47,838 nucleotides of DNA, taken from positions 1 through 47,838 of the forward strand of contig OMIE01000085.1 in assembly GCA_900299025.1 (NCBI GenBank), read 5' to 3'. Each line of letters starts with the position of its first letter. The stretch's first letter is position 1. Made by a program: the position numbers and the translations under genes. Source of the stretch: Burkholderiaceae bacterium. Its GTDB lineage: Bacteria > Pseudomonadota > Gammaproteobacteria > Burkholderiales > Burkholderiaceae_E. Below, one piece after another: positions 25,605 to 34,654 of this stretch. Below the pieces are notes generated by a model, which was given only the letters and a program-made list of their open reading frames with translations, ran no database searches and had not been told where the DNA came from.

Positions 25605-26348
25605 ATGCAAGAGGACAACCGAATTATGTTGGTCGAGGACTTGAAGGACTTCAGGCAATTGCTTGCAGCCCAGCTGCGAAATCGACACTTGGAAGTAATC
25701 GAGTTTGAAGACGGTCTCCAGGCCAAGCGCTTTCTCAGCACTGAGCGGCCTAGCGTTGTGTTACTCGATATGAATCTACCCTTGCTTGACGGCGTTGAAC
25801 TCCTAAAGTGGATGCGTGGCGAGGATATTCAAGCAACCGTGATTATGATTTCTGGAAGTGAGGACGAACTTGACCGCGTACTTTGCCTCGAGCTCGGTGC
25901 AGATGACTTCCTGGTCAAGCCCTTTAGTGCTCGGGAGTTATTAGCGCGTATTCGGGCGGTTCAACGCAGGCGGCAGGTCGGGCTTCAACCGGGAAACCCG
26001 AGCTCAAAAGCTTTGACAACAGAGAAGGACAATCAAGCGGCCACGACGAGGCAAATTCGTGCTGGTCGCTTGATGCTTGACACAGAACGCCACCGCGTTG
26101 AACTTGACGGTCAATTACTAGAACTTACGACCATCGAATTTCGATTGCTACATTGCTTTATGAGCCAACCACAGCGGGTTTTTAGTCGAGCACAGTTGCT
26201 TGACGCAGCCTGGGGCCGTGATTATGTGGGCTATGAACAAGCGGTCAACAACCACATTTTGCGCTTGCGGCGTAAGATTGGCGATTCCGTGGAGGCACCC
26301 CTACACATACAAACCGTCAAGGGCGTTGGGTACCGCTTCGAACCTTAG
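25605..26348 (+). CDS. OmpR/PhoB-family response regulator, orphan
   Basis: The 247-residue protein has a receiver domain (about 5-120) with the acidic pair ED (11-12), phospho-acceptor D55 (VLLDMNLP), S83 and K105 (LVKPFSAREL), a polar linker (about 125-150), and a C-terminal winged-helix domain (LTTIEFRLLHCFM, FSRAQLLDAAWG, NNHILRLRRKIG, IQTVKGVGYRFEP). It would activate or repress transcription after phosphorylation. No histidine kinase gene is adjacent. There is no clear ribosome site before the ATG at 25605. It diverges from the ECF sigma gene across a 188-bp spacer with 17-bp direct repeats. Confidence 0.93.
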   Translation: MQEDNRIMLVEDLKDFRQLLAAQLRNRHLEVIEFEDGLQAKRFLSTERPSVVLLDMNLPLLDGVELLKWMRGEDIQATVIMISGSEDELDRVLCLELGADDFLVKPFSARELLARIRAVQRRRQVGLQPGNPSSKALTTEKDNQAATTRQIRAGRLMLDTERHRVELDGQLLELTTIEFRLLHCFMSQPQRVFSRAQLLDAAWGRDYVGYEQAVNNHILRLRRKIGDSVEAPLHIQTVKGVGYRFEP

Positions 26349-26362
26349 TAAAAAGTATCACG

Positions 26363-26407
26363 CATATCGCCCTTATCGTCCATATAGCCCGTATCGCCCA
26401 TATCTCT
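26363..26407 (+). repeat. 9-bp tandem repeat, five copies, after the response regulator
   Basis: Units CATATCGCC, CTTATCGTC, CATATAGCC, CGTATCGCC and CATATCTCT follow one another from 26363, 15 bases after the stop codon. The 111-bp spacer between the response regulator and the acetyltransferase gene holds this array and otherwise looks like pyrimidine-rich sequence. Confidence 0.8.
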
Positions 26408-26459
26408 TACATCTCCTCCACGCTTCACTGCTCGCTCATCCCTTATATTTCTCATTGAA

Positions 26460-26951
26460 ATGCAATCAATAACTATCGTTTCCATTGACTTTAATCATGC
26501 AAAGCACGAAGCCGACCTCGTCGAATTACTCGACCGTTATGCCAGTGGACCAAGCGGGCGAGGCTATGGCCTCGAGCCTCATGTCAAGCAACATATAGGC
26601 CCATTGCTGGCGAGCCAATCGCACTATCGCGGCTGGCTTGCTTATCGAAACGAGGAAGCCCTGGGTCTGGTCAATGCCTTTTTAGGGGTCTCGAGTTTTC
26701 GGGCGAAATTGCTCTTAAATATCCACGATATCTGCGTTCACCCTCAGGCACAGCACCAAGGCATAGGGACGGCCTTGCTTGAACATGTTGAGACTGCAGC
26801 GATTAGTGAAGGATGCTGCAAAATAACGCTCGAAGTGCTCCAAGGCAACCAAGCAGCAGTAGGTGCATATCTCAAAGCAGGATTTAAGCCCTACCAGCTC
26901 GATCCCCAAATGGGTCAAGCCATGTTTTTTGAAAAATATATCGGTATATAA
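26460..26951 (+). CDS. GNAT-family N-acetyltransferase
   Basis: A 163-residue acetyl-CoA-dependent acetyltransferase. The family core is visible in LLNIHDICVHPQAQHQGIGTALLEHVE (strand 4, the Q-x-x-G-x-G/A pyrophosphate loop and helix 3), then CKITLEVLQGNQAAVGAYLKAGF (motif B). The substrate is not recognisable. There is no Shine-Dalgarno sequence before the ATG at 26460. yajQ begins 13 bases after its stop with a strong site. Confidence 0.88.
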   Translation: MQSITIVSIDFNHAKHEADLVELLDRYASGPSGRGYGLEPHVKQHIGPLLASQSHYRGWLAYRNEEALGLVNAFLGVSSFRAKLLLNIHDICVHPQAQHQGIGTALLEHVETAAISEGCCKITLEVLQGNQAAVGAYLKAGFKPYQLDPQMGQAMFFEKYIGI

Positions 26952-26964
26952 AAGGAGTTGAACC

Positions 26965-27450
26965 ATGCCATCGTTTGATGTCGTATGTGAAGCCAACATG
27001 GTTGAAGTTAAAAATGCTGTTGAACAATCTAATAAAGAGATCAGTACTCGATTCGACTTTAAGGGATCTGACGCACGCATCGAACTCAAAGATCTTGAAC
27101 TTAGTGCCTTTGCAGACGACGACTTTAAACTCTCTCAGGTGCGCGATGTACTCTGGTCAAAATGTGCCAAACGACAGCTCGATGTCCGCTTTTTGGATAG
27201 CGGCGATATACAAAAAATCGGCGGCGATAAGGTGAAGCAAGTCATAACCGTTCGAAAGGGCGTGGCAAGCGATGACGCGAAGAGAATCGTCCGCTTGATC
27301 AAGGACAGCAAAATCAAAGTTCAGGCGAGCATCCAAGGAGAAAGCGTTCGCGTGAGCGGCTCAAAACGCGATGATTTACAAGCGGCGATTGCGCTCTTGA
27401 AAAAAGAGGTGCAAGACCTTCCTTTGGACTATAACAATTTCCGAGACTAA
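26965..27450 (+). CDS. yajQ: YajQ family cyclic-di-GMP-binding protein
   Basis: A 161-residue cytoplasmic protein with the duplicated ferredoxin-like fold of YajQ. The start [19 protein letters not shown], then [11 protein letters not shown], and the end [15 protein letters not shown] are strongly conserved in the family. A Xanthomonas homologue binds cyclic di-GMP and affects transcription with a LysR-type partner; other members bind nucleotides or RNA. Which applies here is not known. The ribosome site is AAAAGGAG. Confidence 0.95.
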   Translation: MPSFDVVCEANMVEVKNAVEQSNKEISTRFDFKGSDARIELKDLELSAFADDDFKLSQVRDVLWSKCAKRQLDVRFLDSGDIQKIGGDKVKQVITVRKGVASDDAKRIVRLIKDSKIKVQASIQGESVRVSGSKRDDLQAAIALLKKEVQDLPLDYNNFRD

Positions 27451-27508
27451 AAAAGAATAGGCGCTTGGCACGGGTCGATTAAAACAATCGAGCGATTGCT
27501 TCGTGTAG

Positions 27509-27588
27509 TGAACGCAGATTTAGCTTGGTGAGCGCTTGCTGCATGTAGCAAGCGCAGATTCATCTTGGTGAACGCAGACTAAGCTTGA
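27509..27588. repeat. three ~20-bp repeats in the yajQ-folE2 spacer
   Basis: Copies beginning at 27509, 27549 and 27569 share a core of CGCAGATT-AGCTTGGTG, the last one slightly diverged. They lie in the convergent 142-bp spacer and flank the hairpin at 27532. Confidence 0.7.
27532..27555. terminator. hairpin between convergent yajQ and folE2
   Basis: GCGCTTGCT and AGCAAGCGC form a perfect 9-bp stem with loop GCATGT. There is no T-run, so termination by this element alone is uncertain; it sits between the ends of two convergent genes. Confidence 0.5.
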
Positions 27589-27592
27589 GCCC

Positions 27593-28423
27593 CTACCAAT
27601 TCGATGAACGCAACTCAGCCCATGCCGAGTGATTGTGGATCGATTCAAAGTTTTCGGCACGCACACAAAATGCGCTCACACCGTAGCGATCCTTGGACGC
27701 AAAAAGCGCCGCGGCAACATCTCGGACGAGGTCTTCGACAAACTTTGGATTGTCGTAGGCGCGTTCGGTAACGTGCTTTTCATCCACTCGCTTGAGCAAC
27801 CCATAAACCTCGCTTGAGGCCTGCGACTCGGCAATTGCAATCAACACTTCGGGAGAAAAATCACCAAGTCGAGCATTATTCAGTCTTGCTTCGAGTTGTA
27901 AATGCGAACGCTGGTTGTGGGCACCATAGGCCGATACCTCTTTTGAACAAGGGCATAGGCTTGTGACAGGAGCAGTAACCGAAAGCTCACAGTGGGCCTG
28001 TTCATGGCTACCACGAGTTTTTACATCGATCTGATAATCAAGTAGGCTTTCCACACCAGACACCGGCGCTATTTTTTTCAAGAAAAGCGGAAATTGAAAC
28101 TCAATCTGCCCTTCTAGCGCTTGTAAGCGATCGAGCATCGCATGATGCAACGTGAGCATGCCGGCAACATCAAGCGCAGGCCCCTGCCCCAAGCCCTCAA
28201 GGAGGGCAACGAAGCGGGACATATGTGTACCCTTTTGGTCGGCAGGCAGTGCGACATCAAGTGATGCCTGCATGACTGTGTGCTGCTCACCATCGCCTGC
28301 CCGCCAACGCAGGGGATAGCGAAGCCCACGAACCCCAACGCGTTGGATCGCTAAATTGCGCTGATCGCGATAAGCCTGCACATCAGGGATCGTCGAATCA
28401 TGCTTAAGGTCACGTGTATTCAT
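27593..28423 (-). CDS. folE2: GTP cyclohydrolase FolE2 (type IB)
   Basis: FolE2 converts GTP to 7,8-dihydroneopterin triphosphate, the first step of folate synthesis, without needing the zinc of FolE. The 276-residue product has the tunnelling-fold motifs MSRFVALLE, and TSLCPCSKEVSAYGAHNQRS with Cys157/Cys159 supplying the family's conserved catalytic Cys, then the C-terminal AYDNPKFVEDLVRDVA. I start at the ATG at 28423; a frame start at 28459 would overlap dxs. It lies 13 bases after dxs and is probably the last gene of xseB-ispA-dxs-folE2. I cannot see a Zur site in front of it. Confidence 0.95.
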   Translation of the reverse strand: MNTRDLKHDSTIPDVQAYRDQRNLAIQRVGVRGLRYPLRWRAGDGEQHTVMQASLDVALPADQKGTHMSRFVALLEGLGQGPALDVAGMLTLHHAMLDRLQALEGQIEFQFPLFLKKIAPVSGVESLLDYQIDVKTRGSHEQAHCELSVTAPVTSLCPCSKEVSAYGAHNQRSHLQLEARLNNARLGDFSPEVLIAIAESQASSEVYGLLKRVDEKHVTERAYDNPKFVEDLVRDVAAALFASKDRYGVSAFCVRAENFESIHNHSAWAELRSSNW

Positions 28424-28436
28424 AGAACGATCAAGT

Positions 28437-30353
28437 CTAACGCATCGGTTGAGCGACAAGCCGCGGAGACCTTGGTGAAAGTAGGCTCGAGAATCGCTTC
28501 AGGATCGAAGCCTCGATGCCCTCGCTGTTAAGCCCTTCAAGTGCAAGCAATTGCTGATGCTCGCCATGATCAATAAAACGGTCGGGCAGCCCCAGCATCA
28601 GCAAGGGTCGATCGATCGACAGGCCGAGCAGAGCTTCGGCCACCGCACTACCCGCACCGCCTGAAATCACATGCTCCTCAACCGTGACAAATCCCTGGTG
28701 GCTCTTTGCAAGTTGCTGTAGCAATTCCCTATCGATCGGCTTCACAAACCGCATGTCAACCAAACTCAGATTAAGCCGCTCAGCGACCGCTTTACATGCA
28801 TGCACCATCGAACCAAAGGCAAGGATGGCAAGCGAGGCACCTTCGCGAAGCACTCGGGCGCGACCAATCGCCAGCGCTTGCATGCTCGCCCGAGCTTCAG
28901 TCCCAGGGCCGCTACCGCGAGGGTAGCGCACAGCAACAGGTCCCTGGTGCATAAAGCCAGTGTGCAGCATTTGCCGGCACTCATCCTCATCGGAAGGCGT
29001 CATGACAACCAAATTGGGGATGCAGCGCAAATAAGCGATATCGTAGGCACCTGCATGGGTTGCGCCATCGGCTCCCACGAGGCCAGCGCGATCGAGTGCA
29101 AAAAGTATGGGTAAATTTTGCAACGCGACGTCGTGAATCAACTGGTCGTAGCCGCGCTGTAAAAAGGTTGAGTAAATCGCAAGCACAGGCTTCATGCCTT
29201 CACAGGCAAGACCTGCAGCGAAGGTCACCGCATGTTGTTCAGCAATCCCTACATCAAAGTAGCGATCAGGAAATCGCTTTTCAAATTCGACCAGCCCCGA
29301 ACCTTCGCGCATCGCGGGTGTGATGGCGAGCAAACGCGGGTCCAGGCTTGCCTGATCACAAATCCAATCCGAAAAAATCTGGGTATAAGTCGGTTTGCTC
29401 TGCTTGGTGCTTGGAACAATCCCTTGAAGCGGATCAAACTTGCCTGGCCCGTGATAAAGCACTGGATCTTGTTCAGCCAGCTGATAGCCCTTACCTTTTC
29501 GCGTGACAATATGCAAAAACTGCGGACCCTTTAGCTGGCGCATGTTTTGCAAAGTCGGGATGAGCGAATCAAGATCATGGCCATCGATCGGGCCAACGTA
29601 ATTAAAACCAAACTCTTCGAACATGGTGCCAGGCACCACCATCCCCTTTGCATGCTCCTCGACCCGGCGTGCGAAATCGAGCACTTCAGGCATCCTAGCT
29701 AACATGGCCTTGCCCATGTCTTTTGCCTTGGCGTAGAAGCGCCCAGACATCAGTCGTGCAAGATAACGATTCAAAGCACCAACCGCCGGCGAAATCGACA
29801 TATCGTTATCGTTTAGAACCACAAGTAAATCAAGGTCCTGATACACACCTGCATTATTGAGCGCTTCAAAAGCCATACCAGCACTCATCGCGCCATCGCC
29901 GATCACAGCGACATGCCTGCGACGATGTGAGCCGAGATGCTCGCCCTTTGCTCTTGAGGCAAGCGCCATGCCAAGCGCTGCCGAAATGGAAGTTGACGAA
30001 TGGCCGGTGCCAAAGGTATCGTATTCGGATTCGGAACGTTTTGGAAAGCCAGACAATCCACCCAATTGTTTCAGGGTTTGCATCGCCTCACGACGACCTG
30101 TAAGAATCTTGTGAGGATAGGCTTGGTGCCCAACGTCCCAAACAAGCCGATCTCGTGGCGTGTCAAAGACAAAATGTAAAGCGACGGCAAGTTCGACCGT
30201 TCCAAGATTTGCAGCAAGATGCCCGCCGGTCTTAGATACAGAATCAAGTACAAAAGCGCGTAATTCATCGGCAAGCCTTGGCAGTTGGCCACGCTTGAGC
30301 TGCCGAAGATCGCTGGGCGAATCGATCGATTCAAGTAAGCTATTAGTGGGCAT
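28437..30353 (-). CDS. dxs: 1-deoxy-D-xylulose-5-phosphate synthase
   Basis: Dxs condenses pyruvate and glyceraldehyde 3-phosphate in the first step of the MEP isoprenoid pathway, using thiamine diphosphate. The 638-residue product shows [36 protein letters not shown], the ThDP motif [18 protein letters not shown]...NDNDMSI, the catalytic-Glu region [30 protein letters not shown] and the C-terminal [16 protein letters not shown]. Family length is about 620-640. It lies 43 bases after ispA on the same strand. Confidence 0.97.
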   Translation of the reverse strand: MPTNSLLESIDSPSDLRQLKRGQLPRLADELRAFVLDSVSKTGGHLAANLGTVELAVALHFVFDTPRDRLVWDVGHQAYPHKILTGRREAMQTLKQLGGLSGFPKRSESEYDTFGTGHSSTSISAALGMALASRAKGEHLGSHRRRHVAVIGDGAMSAGMAFEALNNAGVYQDLDLLVVLNDNDMSISPAVGALNRYLARLMSGRFYAKAKDMGKAMLARMPEVLDFARRVEEHAKGMVVPGTMFEEFGFNYVGPIDGHDLDSLIPTLQNMRQLKGPQFLHIVTRKGKGYQLAEQDPVLYHGPGKFDPLQGIVPSTKQSKPTYTQIFSDWICDQASLDPRLLAITPAMREGSGLVEFEKRFPDRYFDVGIAEQHAVTFAAGLACEGMKPVLAIYSTFLQRGYDQLIHDVALQNLPILFALDRAGLVGADGATHAGAYDIAYLRCIPNLVVMTPSDEDECRQMLHTGFMHQGPVAVRYPRGSGPGTEARASMQALAIGRARVLREGASLAILAFGSMVHACKAVAERLNLSLVDMRFVKPIDRELLQQLAKSHQGFVTVEEHVISGGAGSAVAEALLGLSIDRPLLMLGLPDRFIDHGEHQQLLALEGLNSEGIEASILKRFSSLLSPRSPRLVAQPMR

Positions 30354-30396
30354 CGTTGATATCGCCCTGGGTGGTGGCGCAAATAAACATCATTAT

Positions 30397-31365
30397 TTAG
30401 TGCTGACGCAACACAATAAGATCGGCAAGGCCTGCCAAATGATCAATGCCCTCACGATGCAAACTCGGATCAAGCCTGGCAGCCTGCGCCAGGCATTCAA
30501 GCGCTTGCCGGTGTAAGTCTTGGGCAAAATCGCCTGCTGCCGTGAGTCCCATCAAGGAAACATAGGTTGGCTTTTGCTGCGCCTTATCCTTGCCTGCGGT
30601 TTTGCCGAGCACTTCGGTGCTTGCCGATTCATCCAATACGTCATCAATCACTTGAAAAGCCAGGCCAAGATGCGCAGCGAACTGATTCAGTAGCGCTTCT
30701 ACCTTAGGGTCGAGTCTTTGCTTTTGCCGACAACAAATACCAAGTTGCACACTGGCTCTCAGCAAGGCCCCTGTTTTTAACTCATGCATCGATCGCAATT
30801 GCTGTAAATCGATGCATGACGCAGTGGCACCAACAACCGCGAGATCAATGGCCTGCCCGCCGACCATGCCTAGCGGACCGCTTGCCCTGGCAAGTGCACT
30901 TACCGCTTCTAGACATTGCTGCGAAGGCAAACCGGATTGATGGATGCCGGACAGCACTTCAAAGGCGAGCGCTTGCAGACCATCGCCGACGAGCATGGCT
31001 GTGGCCTCGCCGTAAGCTATGTGAACCGTCGGTTTGCCTCGGCGCAGCACATCGTTGTCCATACAGGGCATATCGTCGTGAACCAAGGAGTAAGCATGAA
31101 TCAACTCAAGGGCTACTGCAGCCTGCATACAGGCTTTACGATCGGCCGCCAAAGCCTCGCCGCTTGCAAGGCATAAAAGTCCTCGAACCCGCTTTCCACC
31201 GCCTAGACTTGCGTAGGCCAGCGCTTCAAAAAGCGGCGTGGCCTCAAGACTGCCCAAGCGTCGTAGTGGTTCGCTTGGCGCTTGTGTGGGTAGCGCTTCG
31301 TTGATTGCAGACTCGATCGCCTCGAGGCCGGCCTGCATCCACGCTCGAAAATCGGTGCAGGGCAT
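30397..31365 (-). CDS. ispA: farnesyl diphosphate synthase (short-chain polyprenyl synthase)
   Basis: IspA adds isopentenyl diphosphate to DMAPP and GPP to give farnesyl diphosphate. The 322-residue product has GGKRVRG (56-62), the first aspartate-rich motif DDMPCMDND (97-105), the GGQAIDL segment and the second motif DDVLD. The ATG at 31365 gives MPCTDFRAWM; the open frame extends to 31476, which would overlap xseB. It begins four bases after the xseB stop. Between xseB and dxs it is in its usual betaproteobacterial place. Confidence 0.95.
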   Translation of the reverse strand: MPCTDFRAWMQAGLEAIESAINEALPTQAPSEPLRRLGSLEATPLFEALAYASLGGGKRVRGLLCLASGEALAADRKACMQAAVALELIHAYSLVHDDMPCMDNDVLRRGKPTVHIAYGEATAMLVGDGLQALAFEVLSGIHQSGLPSQQCLEAVSALARASGPLGMVGGQAIDLAVVGATASCIDLQQLRSMHELKTGALLRASVQLGICCRQKQRLDPKVEALLNQFAAHLGLAFQVIDDVLDESASTEVLGKTAGKDKAQQKPTYVSLMGLTAAGDFAQDLHRQALECLAQAARLDPSLHREGIDHLAGLADLIVLRQH

Positions 31366-31369
31366 AAGG

Positions 31370-31636
31370 CTAAGAAAGGCCGTCTGCCTCGGGCGAGAAA
31401 GGTTTGAGCATGTCTTCCTCAAGAACCCGGACTTGTTGTTGGGCGGATGCCAGGGTTTGACGTGACCACTGCACAAGGGCCACTCCCTCTCGGTATGCCT
31501 TAATCGACTCCTCCAGGCTAAGACTGCCCGATTCCATGCGCCTCACCAATGCCTCGAGCGCCTCGCTAGCCTCTTCCCATGATTTTGGGCTTGGCTCGAG
31601 TGGCGCTAATTCACGAGATGGTCGACTCTTTGGCAT
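31370..31636 (-). CDS. xseB: exodeoxyribonuclease VII small subunit
   Basis: XseB is the small helical subunit that assembles in several copies on XseA. The 88-residue product has the conserved SWEEASEALEALVRRMESGSLSLEESIKAYREGVALV and a coiled C-terminal helix. I start at the ATG at 31636, giving a normal family length (about 80-90); the frame is open to 31819 but that region lies towards the divergent oxygenase gene. It heads the xseB-ispA-dxs-folE2 operon, away from xseA at 4.4 kb. Confidence 0.94.
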   Translation of the reverse strand: MPKSRPSRELAPLEPSPKSWEEASEALEALVRRMESGSLSLEESIKAYREGVALVQWSRQTLASAQQQVRVLEEDMLKPFSPEADGLS

Positions 31637-31773
31637 GGTCGCATTGGATTCTACGCCTCTTGGGGTATGCTTGGCGCCCCTACTGTCAGAGGGGGTTTCG
31701 GGAGTGTTCGCTTTGTCACGATTCGAAGCGATATCACGCCGGAGCTTTGGGACATCCTTGATGGAGCGTGCAC

Positions 31774-32889
31774 ATGTCAGCACCTGGACAGATCGGCGCC
31801 TTAAAGCGTCCGGCGACACAGCTGCCGGTATCGGCTTACTTCGATACCGGGCTGTTTCAACTCGAAGTTGAACGGCTATTCAAAGCCGGGCCTTCTTACC
31901 TTGGCCATGAACTGATGGTTCCCGAGCAAGGCGATTACTTCGCGCTCCCCGCCGAGGGGGAAGGTCGCGTTCTTGTCCACAACCAGCAAGGCATCGAATG
32001 CCTCTCCAATGTGTGCCGCCACCGACAGGCCATCATGCTCAAAGGGCGCGGTAAAGTCGAGCAAATTGTCTGCCCGCTCCATCGCTGGACCTACGACTTG
32101 CAGGGAACTTTGCTTGGTGCGCCTCACTTTGCCCAGCAGCCCTGCCTGGATCTGCCAAAAACGCCCATCCAGAACTGGAAAGGGCTACTTTTTGAAGGAA
32201 GGCGTGACATCGCAGCCGATCTAGCCAGCATGAAAGCTGGCGAGCACTTCAACTTTGAAGATTATTGCTTTGACCACGTCGAGATTCACGAGTGCGCCTA
32301 CAACTGGAAGACCTTTATCGAGGTCTATCTGGAGGACTACCACGTTGTACCTTTCCACCCGGGACTTGGACAATTTGTTTCTTGTGACGATCTCACCTGG
32401 GAATTCGGCTCTTGGTTTTCGGTACAAACCGTTGGTGTCCATCAAGGCTTGAGCAAGCCAGGAACTGCGACCTATGCGCGCTGGCATGACCAAGTCTTGG
32501 GCTATCGCCAGGGCAATCCACCACCCTTCGGTGCCATTTGGCTCACTTACTACCCCAACATCATGGTGGAGTGGTACCCGCACGTGCTAGTCGTGAGCAC
32601 CCTGATTCCTCGAAGTCCGCAGCACACCACCAATATCGTCGAGTTTTACTACCCTGAAGAAATCGTCCACTTTGAGCGCGAATTTGTTGAAGCGGAGCGC
32701 GCTGCCTACATGGAAACGGCAGTCGAAGACGACGAGATTGCTTTGCGCATGGATGCTGGTCGAAAGGCGCTTATGCAGCGCGGCATCAACCAGGTCGGAC
32801 CTTATCAAAGCCCGATGGAAGACGGCATGCAGCACTTCCATGAATTACTTCGTCGCCAATTACCTGAGTTGAATCAAGATGCACGATAA
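31774..32889 (+). CDS. Rieske non-haem iron oxygenase, alpha-subunit type
   Basis: A 371-residue ring-hydroxylating/demethylating-type oxygenase. The Rieske [2Fe-2S] ligands are C81, H83, C100 and H103 (CRHR...CPLHRWTYD). The mononuclear iron site is visible in FIEVYLEDYHVVPFHPGL (two His spaced four residues apart) with a later acidic ligand candidate in EDDEIALRMDAGR. It resembles the SRPBCC-fold oxygenases that act on quaternary amines or aromatic substrates, but no reductase gene is near, so the electron donor and substrate are unknown. The ATG at 31774 follows GGAG; a GTG at 31768 is a poorer choice. Its 3' end overlaps the next gene by 11 bases. Confidence 0.9.
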   Translation: MSAPGQIGALKRPATQLPVSAYFDTGLFQLEVERLFKAGPSYLGHELMVPEQGDYFALPAEGEGRVLVHNQQGIECLSNVCRHRQAIMLKGRGKVEQIVCPLHRWTYDLQGTLLGAPHFAQQPCLDLPKTPIQNWKGLLFEGRRDIAADLASMKAGEHFNFEDYCFDHVEIHECAYNWKTFIEVYLEDYHVVPFHPGLGQFVSCDDLTWEFGSWFSVQTVGVHQGLSKPGTATYARWHDQVLGYRQGNPPPFGAIWLTYYPNIMVEWYPHVLVVSTLIPRSPQHTTNIVEFYYPEEIVHFEREFVEAERAAYMETAVEDDEIALRMDAGRKALMQRGINQVGPYQSPMEDGMQHFHELLRRQLPELNQDAR

Positions 32890-33778
32890 GCACCTCATCA
32901 GCGTTGAAGCCCTGGCAAACCAAATTGACCAGGTCATACTGATCGACTGTCGATCAGACTTGTTTGATGCGTCGCTTGGCCAGCAACAATACGAGGCTGG
33001 CCATATTCCCAACGCAGCCTTTTTCGCCTTGCACGATGCGCTTTCCGGACCCAAGCGCCCGGGGAGCGGACGTCACCCGCTTCCTGATCAGGAAAGTCTG
33101 GTTCAGCGCATGCGCCAGCTTGGCACCAACAACGAGAGTCTGATCATTGTTTACGATGCCGGTGCGAGCGTTTATGCCGCAAGGTTGTGGTGGCTTTTGC
33201 GCTGGTGCGGACACGACGAGGTCAAGGTACTCGACGGCGGCTACGCTGCATGGGTCAACGCAGGCTATCCAAGCAGTACTAGTCAGGCAAGTACTGCGGG
33301 CGTACAGCAAAGCCAGGGCAGTTTCAGCTGCAGACCTTCGCTCGAGACCATCATCGAAAGCGATGCGCTGTTATTGAGCCTTGAAAGCGGTCGTTACTGT
33401 ATCGTCGATGCACGCGCTGCAGAGCGCTGGCGCGGCGATGTCGAGCCACTTGACCCTGTTGCAGGCCATATTCCCGGCGCACTCAACCGACCGAACACCC
33501 AAAACCTAAGACCCGATGGGCGCTTTAAGCCGGCCGAGGTCTTACGTGAAGAATGGCTCTCACTGATGACAACACAGGCACAACATACACCGGCTGCCGC
33601 AGGTGCCTCCGGCGGGGCCGCGCTTGTCCATTCGTGTGGCTCTGGGGTATCGGCTTGTCATAACCTGCTTGCAATGCGCCTCGCCGGGCTCGATAGGGAT
33701 TTGGTGCTACACCCTGGTTCGTGGAGCGAATGGTGTGCTGACCCCAAGCGACCCGTTGCCAAGGGCGATCGTCCTTAG
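32879..33778 (+). CDS. sseA: sulfurtransferase, two-domain rhodanese
   Basis: A 299-residue tandem rhodanese of the SseA/3-mercaptopyruvate sulfurtransferase type. The N-terminal inactive domain has LIDCRSD, YEAGHIPNAAFF and LDGGYAAW. The C-terminal domain has IVDARAAERWRG, AGHIPGALNRP, and the persulfide Cys253 in HSCGSGVSACHN. CGSGV favours mercaptopyruvate-type activity over thiosulfate (CRKGVT). A polar insertion with Ala/Gly (TPAAAGASGG) precedes the active-site loop. The start overlaps the oxygenase gene by 11 bases, so the two are probably coupled. Confidence 0.9.
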   Translation: MHDKHLISVEALANQIDQVILIDCRSDLFDASLGQQQYEAGHIPNAAFFALHDALSGPKRPGSGRHPLPDQESLVQRMRQLGTNNESLIIVYDAGASVYAARLWWLLRWCGHDEVKVLDGGYAAWVNAGYPSSTSQASTAGVQQSQGSFSCRPSLETIIESDALLLSLESGRYCIVDARAAERWRGDVEPLDPVAGHIPGALNRPNTQNLRPDGRFKPAEVLREEWLSLMTTQAQHTPAAAGASGGAALVHSCGSGVSACHNLLAMRLAGLDRDLVLHPGSWSEWCADPKRPVAKGDRP

Positions 33779-33849
33779 CGCAAACCGTAAGCGTTGTTGA
33801 AAAGCGATACCCACGGAGACAGTACCAAGGCTTCTTGCTGTCCACTCGA

Positions 33850-34626
33850 TTAATGCTGGTGCACGAGACGATGCGCAAGCATGATGGCTAAAACGCCGAG
33901 GGCGATCAGAACCAGCTGAAGCAGACTTTCGGCTGCCTGGCGCTGCTTATGCATGTCAGGCACCAGATCGGCCAGTGCCACGTAAATAAATGCAGCCGCC
34001 GAAATTGTTATTAAGTACGGCAGAAGCTGATGATGGCTTGATAACAGAGCCCAGCCCGCGATACCACCGACCACCGCAGCGAGCCCGGAGATAAGGTTGT
34101 AGATGATTGCTCGCCGCCTGCTATAACCTGCATTGATTAGAACGATATAATCACCAATCTCTTGCGGGATTTCGTGTGCAGCCACGGCCAATGCGGTCAT
34201 CCATCCGAGTCGGTGATCAACCAAGAAGGCCGATGCAATCAAAACGCCATCCACAAAATTGTGCAGCGAATCACCGATCAAAATAAGTAAGCCTTCAGGA
34301 CCTGCCTCATGCTGGTCATGACCATGATGATGCTCGTGCCCGTCGCCTTCATGATGATGGCCGTGCCTGAGAATCGCGAATTTCTCAAGCAAGAAAAAGC
34401 CCAAAAAGCCAAGACCAAGTGTCCAACCGAGCTTCTCAGGATCTTCGCCACTTGCAATCGCTTCGGGTAGCAAGTCGATGGTTGCAGCGCCGAGCAAGAG
34501 CCCAGCCGAAAGGCTCACCAAGCGTTGGGTGATCCTTGAAAGTACATGCAAGGAAAGCAGTCCCGCAGCGAGCGTGCTTAATGAACCTCCAACCAGTGTC
34601 GCTGCGATTATATGAAATAAAGTCAA
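33850..34626 (-). CDS. ZIP family metal transporter
   Basis: An inner-membrane importer of divalent metals, probably zinc. The 258-residue product has about seven or eight membrane helices, a His-rich cytoplasmic loop (RHGHHHEGDGHEHHHGHDQ) between helices 3 and 4, and the metal-path motifs HNFVDGVLIA in helix 4 and HEIPQEIGD in helix 5. The start is uncertain: the open frame runs to 34803, inside the upstream hydrolase gene, with no start codon of family position except a TTG at 34626, which gives MTLFHIIAATLVGG, the expected first helix. It follows the dienelactone hydrolase gene by 28 bases. Confidence 0.87.
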   Translation of the reverse strand: MTLFHIIAATLVGGSLSTLAAGLLSLHVLSRITQRLVSLSAGLLLGAATIDLLPEAIASGEDPEKLGWTLGLGFLGFFLLEKFAILRHGHHHEGDGHEHHHGHDQHEAGPEGLLILIGDSLHNFVDGVLIASAFLVDHRLGWMTALAVAAHEIPQEIGDYIVLINAGYSRRRAIIYNLISGLAAVVGGIAGWALLSSHHQLLPYLITISAAAFIYVALADLVPDMHKQRQAAESLLQLVLIALGVLAIMLAHRLVHQH

Positions 34627-34654
34627 GAACGTATCACTAGATATAAATTTAGCT

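Noticed and set aside
26363-27588. CRISPR-like array from the repeats at 26363 and 27509
   Set aside because: The units are 9-20 bp with no unique spacers of uniform length and no cas genes.
30816-31304. Plus-strand frame (162 codons) opposite ispA
   Set aside because: It overlaps both aspartate-rich motifs of ispA on the other strand and has no ribosome site or family features.
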